Source: Motiliproteus sp036960175
Lineage (GTDB): Bacteria > Pseudomonadota > Gammaproteobacteria > Pseudomonadales > Balneatricaceae
Length of the DNA: 64,000 bases
Direction: 5' to 3'
Assembly (NCBI GenBank): GCA_036960175.1
Contig: JBALWH010000026.1
Location: forward strand, 1-64,000
Below are positions 1-7,229 of the stretch, one piece after another; positions within the stretch are counted from its first letter, which is position 1; each line of letters starts with the position of its first letter. Position numbers and translations under genes: made by a program. The notes below the pieces were generated by a model. The model did not search any database, was not told the origin of the DNA, and worked only from the letters and a program-made list of their open reading frames with translations.

Positions 1-438
1 CTCTTCAGCCCGCGCATACATCGCCTTATCGGCACCCTCCTCATCTTCGCCGACGGGATAGTAGTGGATCTTGGCGCCCATCATTTTCATCAAGAAGGGA
101 TTGCCTGAGTCGTAGTATTCCTGCTGGCGGCCATCGACGCGCTTTTCCAACTGCACTTCGACCTCAAGGCCCAGCTTTCTGGCGGCGGCGATGGTCATAC
201 GTACATGGTTGGATTGCACCGCTCCGGTAGTCAGCAGCGTGTCAGCACCTTTAGAGACTGCATCGCCGATGTAGAACTCCAATTGGCGGGCTTTGTTGCC
301 GCCCATAGCAAGGCCGGTGCAATCATCCCGCTTGGCCCAGATACGCGGCCCCTGCAGCTTGTCGCTAAGATTGTTGAGGGTCTCAAGTGGCGTCGGCGTG
401 TGAGATAGGTCTACTCGGGGATACTTATCGGTTAGCAT
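1..438 (-). CDS. PLP-dependent D-cysteine desulfhydrase / L-cysteate sulfo-lyase family protein, truncated by the window edge
   Basis: The first 146 residues are present; the C-terminal part lies beyond base 1. The ATG at 438 follows a GAGG ribosome site. Visible are the KRDDCTGLAMGGNKAR segment, whose Lys49 should form the Schiff base with pyridoxal phosphate, and TGAVQSNH, the phosphate-binding and catalytic serine region of the ACC deaminase/D-cysteine desulfhydrase fold type II family. Members eliminate sulfide from D-cysteine, sulfite from L-cysteate, or deaminate ACC. The neighbour transcribed just before it is a TauE/SafE exporter. That pairing recalls the cuyA-cuyZ arrangement for cysteate desulfonation with sulfite export, but D-cysteine desulfhydrase is equally compatible with this half of the protein. 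Family assignment is firm; the substrate is not. Confidence 0.85.
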   Translation of the reverse strand, partial: MLTDKYPRVDLSHTPTPLETLNNLSDKLQGPRIWAKRDDCTGLAMGGNKARQLEFYIGDAVSKGADTLLTTGAVQSNHVRMTIAAARKLGLEVEVQLEKRVDGRQQEYYDSGNPFLMKMMGAKIHYYPVGEDEEGADKAMYARAEE

Positions 439-533
439 GGTTGCCTCTTTTTGTTGTTGTCTGCGTTATTGCTCGGATCGTTTCAAATAAGGGTTTGATG
501 AGCGATTGATTGAAATAGCGTTATTTCCAGGAG

Positions 534-1322
534 TTATAAGTTGATCAGCATAAACAGGCCGGTCAGTAGCAAAATCAGCAGCACCAGTCCCTTAAATAGC
601 TGCTGATTGATTTTTTTTGACAGCAGATGACCGGCCAGCACACCCATCAATGCAGAAGGTGTCAGCACGGCGGCGGTAATCCAGGTTTGAGATTCAATCC
701 CGATCAAAGTCGCCTGCAACAGCAGCGCACCGCCGTAAGAGAACAGGAAAAAGGTCAGGATGGTGGCGCGGATCTCGTTTTTACCCAGCGCCGTCCGGGA
801 CAGATAAAGCATTACCGCCGGCCCCGGCATCGCCATACTGCTGGCCATCAGGCCGGAGGCAACACCAACCCCCATCACCGCACTCCGTCGATACTCGGAC
901 TGCCCAGGAGCCTGTGACAATGATCCGTTGATTGCCAAGTTATGACCCTTTCCCTGGCTGAGGCTCTTTCTCTGGCTAAACAAGTGCCAGCCGTTTTGCA
1001 GGCTGATCAGGATGATCAGCACGGCCACCGCCATCTTGATGGCATCGAGATCCAGCTCGTTATAAACCAGGATGCCAAGTGGGAAACCTAGCGCACAGCC
1101 CATCGATAGCCACTTCAGCAGTTGGCCGGGGGCCATGCCCCTAAGTTTTGGAAAATGGACACAGGACATCGCCAGCGTGATGATCATCACCAGCTGAATA
1201 GCGGCGACGGAATTGAGCATAATCAAAAAGGCAGAGACGGCGATCAGTCCGAAGCCGAAGCCGGTGGCGGATTGAACCGTGGCGGCAAAAAAGGTGACCA
1301 TTAGCAGTATTCCCCAATCCAT
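534..1322 (-). CDS. TauE/SafE (DUF81) family sulfite/organosulfur exporter, membrane protein
   Basis: A 262-residue polytopic inner-membrane protein. The start chosen is the ATG of MDWGILLM at 1322, with AGGA about ten bases upstream; reading further upstream would run into the divergent regulator's promoter. Family hallmarks are the N-terminal ATVQSATGFGFGL segment and the repeated VGVASGLMASSMAMPGPAV motif in the second half, the two internally related halves of TauE/SafE proteins, which export sulfite, sulfoacetate and similar anions. It is transcribed toward the PLP lyase 95 bases downstream, probably as one operon, which fits removal of sulfite released by that lyase. The substrate is inferred from context only. 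Confidence 0.85.
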   Translation of the reverse strand: MDWGILLMVTFFAATVQSATGFGFGLIAVSAFLIMLNSVAAIQLVMIITLAMSCVHFPKLRGMAPGQLLKWLSMGCALGFPLGILVYNELDLDAIKMAVAVLIILISLQNGWHLFSQRKSLSQGKGHNLAINGSLSQAPGQSEYRRSAVMGVGVASGLMASSMAMPGPAVMLYLSRTALGKNEIRATILTFFLFSYGGALLLQATLIGIESQTWITAAVLTPSALMGVLAGHLLSKKINQQLFKGLVLLILLLTGLFMLINL

Positions 1323-1389
1323 TCTGACTATCCTGTAGCTGTGCGGATGAGGGGGTATTACAGCCCTTATATAGCATAAAAACAAATCA

Positions 1390-1423
1390 CTTATACAGCC
1401 ATCTGCATAAGCAAATGTTATGC
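1390..1423. promoter_or_regulatory. Two overlapping dyads between tauE and lysR, candidate LysR-type operator
   Basis: In the 168-base divergent intergenic region, CTTAT (1390-1394) faces ATAAG (1407-1411), and overlapping it GCATAA (1405-1410) faces TTATGC (1418-1423). Two neighbouring partly symmetric T-N11-A type sites are the usual arrangement of recognition and activation sites for LysR regulators controlling a divergent target. Assignment to the adjacent LysR gene is inference. Confidence 0.45.
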
Positions 1424-1490
1424 TAATAATGATGCCATCTTCGATTATGCTGGCATGCATCTGCTAACCGCCAACCAGCCAGGTATTACG

Positions 1491-2375
1491 ATGAACCTAC
1501 GTCAAATCGAAGCCTTCAGGGCGGTGATGGTGACCGGCTCGGCCACCGAGGCCGGCAAGATGATGTTTATCAGCCAGCCCGCCGTCAGCCGATTGATCGC
1601 CGACCTGGAGCACAGCTCAAACCTAAAGCTGTTTATCCGTAAACCCAACCGCCTGCAACCGACGCAAGAAGCGCAGGCGCTCTACCGGGAGGTTGATCGG
1701 GCCTTTATCGGGCTGGAAGATATCAGCCGTACCGCTGATGCGATCGCCAACAAGCAACACGGCAGCCTGCGGGTCGTGGCGATGCCCGTGTGCATAGACA
1801 GTTTCTTGCCCCCTTTGATCTCAGAGTTTTCAAAACAACACCCCCATGTCAGCATCGAGCTTGAGTCTGCGCCTCGAATACAGGCACTGGATCTGATACG
1901 TTCGCAACGGTTTGATCTGGGTATCGTTTCGTTGACCCGCCGTGAAGATGTCGGGCTACAGTTTCGAAACTTTTGCCAGCAGCAAGCCGTCTGTGTTTTA
2001 CCGGCGGGTCACCGGCTCGCCGATAAGGCAGACATTAATGCCCACGACCTGGCCCACGAACCTTTCATCTCGCTATCGCGTGGCAGCCCCTTTCGGGCTC
2101 GGATTGATGAGATCTTTGCCCGAGCGTGCATCACGCCCACCATCGCCATAGAAACCCGCACACAGCGGACGATCTATGAACTGGTACAACGAGGTGCCGG
2201 GGTGGCCATTCTGGATCCGTTGGTTGCCGATGGTCTTGATTCAGAGGTGGTGATTAAACCGTTCGTGCCCGAGCTGACTTGGAATTATGCGGTGGTACAG
2301 CCTGACTCAGTACCGACCTCGCTTATTACACAATCTTTTATTGAATTGTTAATGGCCCACTTTCACTGTCAGTAA
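1491..2375 (+). CDS. LysR-family transcriptional regulator
   Basis: A 294-residue LTTR. The start at the ATG of MNLRQIEAF (1491) is supported by AGG nine bases upstream and by the family's usual N-terminus; an in-frame ATG at 1455 is further from the motif. The winged helix-turn-helix occupies residues 1-60 (FRAVMVTGSATEAGKMMFIS then QPAVSRLI), followed by the periplasmic-binding-protein-like effector domain (about 95-290). It is divergent from the tauE-PLP lyase pair and immediately followed by ridA in the same direction, so it probably controls the sulfur amino acid locus. The effector is unknown, perhaps cysteate or an amino acid. Confidence 0.9.
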   Translation: MNLRQIEAFRAVMVTGSATEAGKMMFISQPAVSRLIADLEHSSNLKLFIRKPNRLQPTQEAQALYREVDRAFIGLEDISRTADAIANKQHGSLRVVAMPVCIDSFLPPLISEFSKQHPHVSIELESAPRIQALDLIRSQRFDLGIVSLTRREDVGLQFRNFCQQQAVCVLPAGHRLADKADINAHDLAHEPFISLSRGSPFRARIDEIFARACITPTIAIETRTQRTIYELVQRGAGVAILDPLVADGLDSEVVIKPFVPELTWNYAVVQPDSVPTSLITQSFIELLMAHFHCQ

Positions 2376-2417
2376 TTACCAAAATCCCGTAACCCTCTAT
2401 CCAAGAAGATAAAACCT

Positions 2418-2765
2418 ATGACCATCGAACGGATCGAATCCACCGAACGAATGAGCCGAATCGTTAAACATAACGGCACCGTCTACCTATGTGGCCAGAC
2501 CGCAGGACAAGCCGATTGGGATATCACCGAGCAGACTCAACAATGCCTGGCTAAAGTCGATGCCCTGCTGGCCACTGCCGACAGCCACCGTGATCGTATT
2601 CTGTCGGTGACGATCTACATTAGAGACATGAAAGATTTTGCCGCCATGAACGCCGTTTGGGATGCTTGGGTCGCTGACGGAGAAAAGCCTGCCCGCGCCT
2701 GCGTCGAGGCCCGCATGGCGCGTCCTGACATTCTGGTGGAATTGTCCGTGGTAGCGGCAGCTTAA
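2418..2765 (+). CDS. RidA/YjgF/YER057c/UK114 family enamine-imine deaminase
   Basis: A 115-residue protein of the size and pattern of the homotrimeric RidA superfamily. The typical signatures are VYLCGQTAGQ, the TIYIRDMKDFAAMN strand-helix, and the C-terminal PARACVEARMARPDILVE segment, whose Arg and Glu line the active site. RidA proteins hydrolyse reactive 2-aminoacrylate and related enamines produced by PLP enzymes acting on serine, cysteine or cysteate. Its position 42 bases after the LysR gene and opposite a PLP lyase that should make 2-aminoacrylate gives it a natural job of disarming that intermediate. It belongs to a divergent subgroup, so imine specificity is inference. Confidence 0.88.
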   Translation: MTIERIESTERMSRIVKHNGTVYLCGQTAGQADWDITEQTQQCLAKVDALLATADSHRDRILSVTIYIRDMKDFAAMNAVWDAWVADGEKPARACVEARMARPDILVELSVVAAA

Positions 2766-3992
2766 TCACGAACGAGCTCTCCCAGATCAACTCGCTTAGC
2801 ACTATATTCCAGACGCTAAGCTTGCTCTGTTGTGGCCAACCTTTCTGAACACTGAGCTAAGCTCTTTTTTTGTAGGTCATGGATGTTCGATAGCCCAGCG
2901 CCCGCTACGGCAATGGGGGAAGAAACACGTGATCGGCGATAATATGTCGCGCCTCACCGTTCGTAGGAGGGAGTTGGCGAGGTCCGCTTCTTGATCTTCA
3001 GGTGGCTGGCCCCGAGCACGTTCCATCAGATAACCTATGACTCCTTTGGGCGCAGGAACGGAATACCCGGGGCAGTTCATACTTTTTCTTGCACATATGG
3101 CTTCGCCCAAAACTTCTTACTTGGGTCAGGATGATTTTCATTCATAATAATTGCATCACCGATGCGTGAAAACCGCGTCAGTTCAGTGTCTAGTGTTGCA
3201 GCCCTAATAGACTTTCCTGAGTTTCTGTTATTCGGCGATTCTCGCCGCAGGCGCGCTGTCGTGCACAGTTGTTGCTGTAAACTTTATTACTCAGCATGAG
3301 GACTTTAATACTTGGTTTGAATCTATATTCCTCGACCACATCAGCCCTGAGACTGTCTCCATTCGTTGATTCATGGCTAAAATAGATCTGCGGCCCAGTC
3401 GATAATAATCTTGCCAAAGCTCTGACTCTTGATGAACTGCTGCTTCGAAAAGGTTGAACTCATAGTTGCTGTCGTTGCACCAAACTCCCAGTAGAGCCAT
3501 CACCATCAGAGGGTTTTGAGGTTTAGTATGTCGCTAAGACTAGCGTACTATTTAATGATCCCTGTATTGGAGGGGTATGCCACTGAGTTTACACGTAATT
3601 GGTATACTCGTATGGGTGATACTGGCGATGTTTATTACCGGTAAAAGCTATTGCCGTTATTTTTCTGATTTAGGTGGATAAATGGAATAACTACATTTAA
3701 CGTGCTGACTCAGAGCCTATCTTCGCCACCTGTTACCCCACAAAACCAGTCTTCATCCAAGCAATCGCAATCGTAGTTTGCTGTAAATGATCCATGTCAA
3801 GGATTGTGGAAAATATTCGGCCTAACATCAACTTTGATCGTGTCCTCGCATTACTGCTGATATATAACACAGCGCGCTTTAGCAAAAACACATATATTAG
3901 ATTATACTAATAGGTTATCATTGAGCATGTTTTTATATTCATGTATATTCCCACTCTAGGTTGGATACTTAGTTACCTTAGGAGCTTTCAAA
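2766..3992. other. Gene-poor 1.2-kb intergenic stretch
   Basis: No convincing gene was found between ridA and the ArsR regulator. Short minus-strand open frames at 2877-3110, 3190-3417 and 3291-3506 overlap each other, lack ribosome sites and match no family I recognise. The last contains a GVWCND run that vaguely recalls other proteins without extending. The stretch may hold remnants of a decayed gene or mobile element. The right end carries the promoter of the ArsR gene. Confidence 0.5.
3895..3912. promoter_or_regulatory. AT-rich dyad upstream of the ArsR/BigR-like gene
   Basis: TATTAG (3895-3900), a six-base ATTATA spacer, and CTATTA's partner CTAATA (3907-3912) form an 18-base dyad about 80 bases before the start codon. 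ArsR-family repressors usually bind such AT-rich inverted repeats in their own promoter. Autoregulation is inferred. Confidence 0.4.
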
Positions 3993-4328
3993 TTGAACAG
4001 AGCGCTACAACAACAAAAACAACAAGAATCACCGCTTGAACTCATGCGTTCAAATGCACGCGACGCTGCGCGACTATTAAAAGCGCTGGCCAACGAAAAC
4101 AGACTACTGATTCTTTGCTATCTGGACGGTAAAGAACTGTCAGTAACTGAGTTAAATTCTTTTTTAGATTTAAGCCAGTCTGCCCTCTCCCAACACCTTG
4201 CAGTGTTGCGCCGAGATGGTCTGGTATCCACTCGTCGTGAATCTCAAACCATTTATTACTCACTGTCTGGTGATACTGCCAGCCGAGTTATTCGTACGCT
4301 GCATGACATGTATTGTCCCGATCTTTAA
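3993..4328 (+). CDS. ArsR-family regulator of the BigR/YgaV/SqrR persulfide-sensor type
   Basis: A 111-residue ArsR winged-helix repressor. The start is a TTG at 3993 with GGAG eight bases upstream; no closer ATG exists. The recognition helix is DLSQSALSQHLAVLRRDGLV (about residues 59-78). The ELCVCDL metal site of arsenic and cadmium sensors is absent (here ELSVTEL). Instead exactly two cysteines occur, Cys42 (LLILCYLD) and Cys108 (DMYCPDL), the same numbering as the redox pair of BigR and close to SqrR, which sense sulfane sulfur through an intramolecular disulfide or tetrasulfide. It is monocistronic here, with a terminator overlapping its stop codon, so its targets are elsewhere apart from possible autoregulation. 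Confidence 0.85.
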   Translation: MNRALQQQKQQESPLELMRSNARDAARLLKALANENRLLILCYLDGKELSVTELNSFLDLSQSALSQHLAVLRRDGLVSTRRESQTIYYSLSGDTASRVIRTLHDMYCPDL

Positions 4329-4342
4329 TCGGGACTTTTTTT
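4315..4342 (+). terminator. Rho-independent terminator of the ArsR gene, overlapping its stop codon
   Basis: The stem GTCCCGAT (4315-4322) pairs with ATCGGGAC (4328-4335) around a five-base loop and is followed by seven T residues. The TAA stop (4326-4328) lies in the loop. Confidence 0.9.
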
Positions 4343-4366
4343 AGGTAGGTATAACGTGAATGCAGC

Positions 4367-7111
4367 CTAGTGTTGTAGTCGATGTATCTGCCAGTCTTCC
4401 TTAGGCTCGTTGAGCATCATTTTCATCTCCACGACTTCTTCCTCGGCATTGAAGGCATTATTAAAACCTAACTTTCTAGCCAGTCCCTGCATACCCAAGT
4501 TGCTTGGCAGGGTGGTTCCCATGATTTCGAGAGTTCCCTGGGATTTGCAGTAATCGATCATTTTCTGCATGAGCATTCGACCCAGACCCTCCCCCTGCAA
4601 GTCATCCCTGATCACTACCGCAAACTCAGCACTGATATTGTCTGGGTCGGTAGTGGTACGTACGACACCTAAGGTTTCAAAACCAGGAGCAGCGACACGT
4701 TTCGCGGATGCAATAAAGGCCATCTCACGGTCATAGTCAATTTGAGTCCAGGTAGCCAGCTCACTATGAGAAGGAACTCCACGACTGTAAAAATATCGCA
4801 TGCGAATGGAATCAGGACTGAGACTCTTAAAAAATTCTAAATGGCTGGGCTCATCTTCACCCATAATAGGACGAAGAATCACTTCTCTCTTACTCAGTTG
4901 CAGATGGGCAGTTTCAGAAAGTTGGTCTGGGTAAGGAGAAATCGCCAAAGAACAAGGTTCAGCCAGCGAGACACAGGCATCAATGGCCAAAATCCCCCGT
5001 TTGTTGATCAGCAGGGGATTAATTTCCAAGCCTTTCAGCTCCGGCAGATCCACAACCATCTGCGAAATATGAATCAGCAACTCGCAGAGATGATCCAAAT
5101 CCTCCTCAAAACGCTCACTATTTTCTTTGATAAAGCTATAGATACGCGAGGATTTGATCAGCCGTCGCGCCAGACTTTCATTGATAGGTGGCAGCATTAA
5201 CTGCCGATCACCCAACACATCAACCGCGTAGCCACCGGCACCAAAATAGATAAATGGACCAAACACAGGATCCCGGGTTACCCCGACACACACCTGTAAC
5301 GACTGGAAACCCCGCTTCATCTGTTGAATACAGAATCCCCGCTGTTCGTCATCGCCATATCGCTCACTGACCCTATAAGCCAGCTTGGTCACCGCATGTT
5401 TTACTTCGTTGATGGAATACAGATCCAGCGCCATATCACGCCAACGCTGCCCCGATTGTTCGTCATAGCTGAAGGGATAGCGGTTATCCTTATGTAACGC
5501 CTTAACCGCTATAGAACCACCTAAATGCTTAGCGACCTCGACCACACCATCAATATCATCAGCATATCGTGTGTGCGCAACGGGAATGTCATAACACTCC
5601 AACAGCCTCCGAGTCTCCTCATGCCGTAAATAATCTCGATTATGGAACAGAGCCTGATCTACCAATGCTCTTGCATGTCGATGCCCTTCCCGATTGGCAT
5701 CAAGATTCATCGCCACCGGTGTGTATTTCATCGTCTCCTGATTTCGGCGAAACTCCACCATATGCATAAAGGCTTCGGCCGCCTTCTCAGGGGTAATAAA
5801 GGTTGGTATTTTTGCTTCATTAAATAAGTTCCTAGCTGCAATCGCCGTACTCCGACCCATCCAACAGGTCAGCACATTACGCGGCGTATTCTTTGCTACC
5901 CGGATCACCGCTTCTGCGGTTGTCGATCCGGGTGCCAGGCGTGTGGGGGCATGAACAACCAACACAGCATCGACATTTTTATCTTTGGTGAGGATTTCGG
6001 TGGCCTGAGCAAACATCTCAGGGGTTGAGTCTGCATTCAGATCGATAGGGTTAGAACGAGTCCAGAAGTCAGGTAACAAACGGCTCAAGGCCTCTGTGGT
6101 CTCGTCGGTGAGCACCGCCAATTTCCCCTGATGACGGAATAAACGTTCCACTGCCAATGCGTTTGGTCCTGAGCCGTTGCCAACAACCGCTAGACGCTCC
6201 CCTCTAAGGGGCTTCATGTTAGTGAGCGTTTCCAGTGCATCGAATAGCTCATCAGTGCTTTCCACCCGAACCACACCTATACGCCGTAATACCGTATCGT
6301 AAATTTTGTTTAGATTGTCGACTCCCAAAGGCAGTGCTCTGCGCCTGGATTCGCAGTCAAATTCGCGAACGTTTTTCAGTACGATGACTAGCTTATTTCG
6401 TGCGGCTGCGCGAATTGCTGAGATAAAATGATGCGACTCTTTCGGGTCAATGTTATCGACCTGAACCATCATTGCACGGGTATAAGGATCATTAGCCAAA
6501 TAATCAATGACACTCGGCAGGCTGACATCAACACTGCCACCCAGGGTCAGAAAATTCGAAAACCCAATCCCCTGACCACTGGCCCAGTCGATCATCGCCG
6601 TACCCAAAATCCCTGACTGCCCGACGTAGGCAACTTTGCCTTTCTGAATATTCAGGTGGGAGTAACTGGCATTCATATTATGGCCAGGCACCAGAAGCCC
6701 CATGCAATCGGGCCCCATAATACGGATACCATAAGGTTTCGCCGCTTCAATGACAGCATCCTTCAATGACTGCAGGCTATCATTTTGACTTTTGGAAAGG
6801 CCACCGGTAAGGATGATGGCGGCCCGGACTTGATTAGCTCCAAGCTTACGTACGATGTCAGCTACGGCCTCAGGAGGCGAACAGATAATAGCCAAGTCCG
6901 GCATTTCAGGGATCTTCCCGACGCTAGCAAAACAAGGGATGCCAAACACGTCGTCATAGCCCTGCTTGTTAACGGCCATCAATTTTCCAGTATAACCACT
7001 GTCTAACAGGTTATTTAGAACGACACCGCCCATGCTGTTGGGTTTTTCAGAGGCCCCAAAGACGGCGATTGATTTCGGCGAAAAGAAACGCTTTAGATAG
7101 CTAGTACTCAC
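4367..7111 (-). CDS. Pat/PatZ-type protein lysine acetyltransferase: NDP-forming acyl-CoA synthetase-like domains fused to GNAT
   Basis: A 914-residue protein from the GTG at 7111, chosen because AGGAG sits nine bases before it; a TTG ten codons upstream also opens the frame. In order: CoA-binding and succinyl-CoA-ligase-like domains (about 10-460), an ATP-grasp domain (about 480-700), and a C-terminal GNAT domain (about 745-895) with the acetyl-CoA pyrophosphate loop QGEGLG. The catalytic histidine segment SHTGA of active ADP-forming synthetases is replaced around residues 258-264 by RALPLG, as expected for Pat enzymes whose synthetase half is only regulatory. Such proteins acetylate lysines of acetyl-CoA synthetase and other enzymes. 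It is convergent with the ArsR gene. Confidence 0.88.
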   Translation of the reverse strand: MSTSYLKRFFSPKSIAVFGASEKPNSMGGVVLNNLLDSGYTGKLMAVNKQGYDDVFGIPCFASVGKIPEMPDLAIICSPPEAVADIVRKLGANQVRAAIILTGGLSKSQNDSLQSLKDAVIEAAKPYGIRIMGPDCMGLLVPGHNMNASYSHLNIQKGKVAYVGQSGILGTAMIDWASGQGIGFSNFLTLGGSVDVSLPSVIDYLANDPYTRAMMVQVDNIDPKESHHFISAIRAAARNKLVIVLKNVREFDCESRRRALPLGVDNLNKIYDTVLRRIGVVRVESTDELFDALETLTNMKPLRGERLAVVGNGSGPNALAVERLFRHQGKLAVLTDETTEALSRLLPDFWTRSNPIDLNADSTPEMFAQATEILTKDKNVDAVLVVHAPTRLAPGSTTAEAVIRVAKNTPRNVLTCWMGRSTAIAARNLFNEAKIPTFITPEKAAEAFMHMVEFRRNQETMKYTPVAMNLDANREGHRHARALVDQALFHNRDYLRHEETRRLLECYDIPVAHTRYADDIDGVVEVAKHLGGSIAVKALHKDNRYPFSYDEQSGQRWRDMALDLYSINEVKHAVTKLAYRVSERYGDDEQRGFCIQQMKRGFQSLQVCVGVTRDPVFGPFIYFGAGGYAVDVLGDRQLMLPPINESLARRLIKSSRIYSFIKENSERFEEDLDHLCELLIHISQMVVDLPELKGLEINPLLINKRGILAIDACVSLAEPCSLAISPYPDQLSETAHLQLSKREVILRPIMGEDEPSHLEFFKSLSPDSIRMRYFYSRGVPSHSELATWTQIDYDREMAFIASAKRVAAPGFETLGVVRTTTDPDNISAEFAVVIRDDLQGEGLGRMLMQKMIDYCKSQGTLEIMGTTLPSNLGMQGLARKLGFNNAFNAEEEVVEMKMMLNEPKEDWQIHRLQH

Positions 7112-7177
7112 CGTTGACTGCTCCTGGTTGCTGCAATGCAATATAAACTACTGCTAATCATACAACGGTATTGTTGC

Positions 7178-7204
7178 AAAAAAAAAGGCGATCCTAAGAT
7201 CGCC
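7178..7204 (-). terminator. Rho-independent terminator of htpG
   Basis: Read on the minus strand, GGCGATC (7204-7198) pairs with GATCGCC (7193-7187) across a four-base loop and is followed by nine T residues (7186-7178). It lies 25 bases after the htpG stop. Confidence 0.9.
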
Positions 7205-7229
7205 TCATTTATATGCTGATTTGTATCAA

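Noticed and set aside
205..408. Plus-strand open frame opposite the PLP lyase
   Set aside because: It is the reverse shadow of a well-supported gene; the PLP-binding motif on the minus strand decides.
3291..3506. Minus-strand frame containing an ALLGVWCND run, reminiscent of glucose-6-phosphate isomerase
   Set aside because: The similarity does not continue on either side, no ribosome site is present, and overlapping frames compete; not supported as a gene or remnant.
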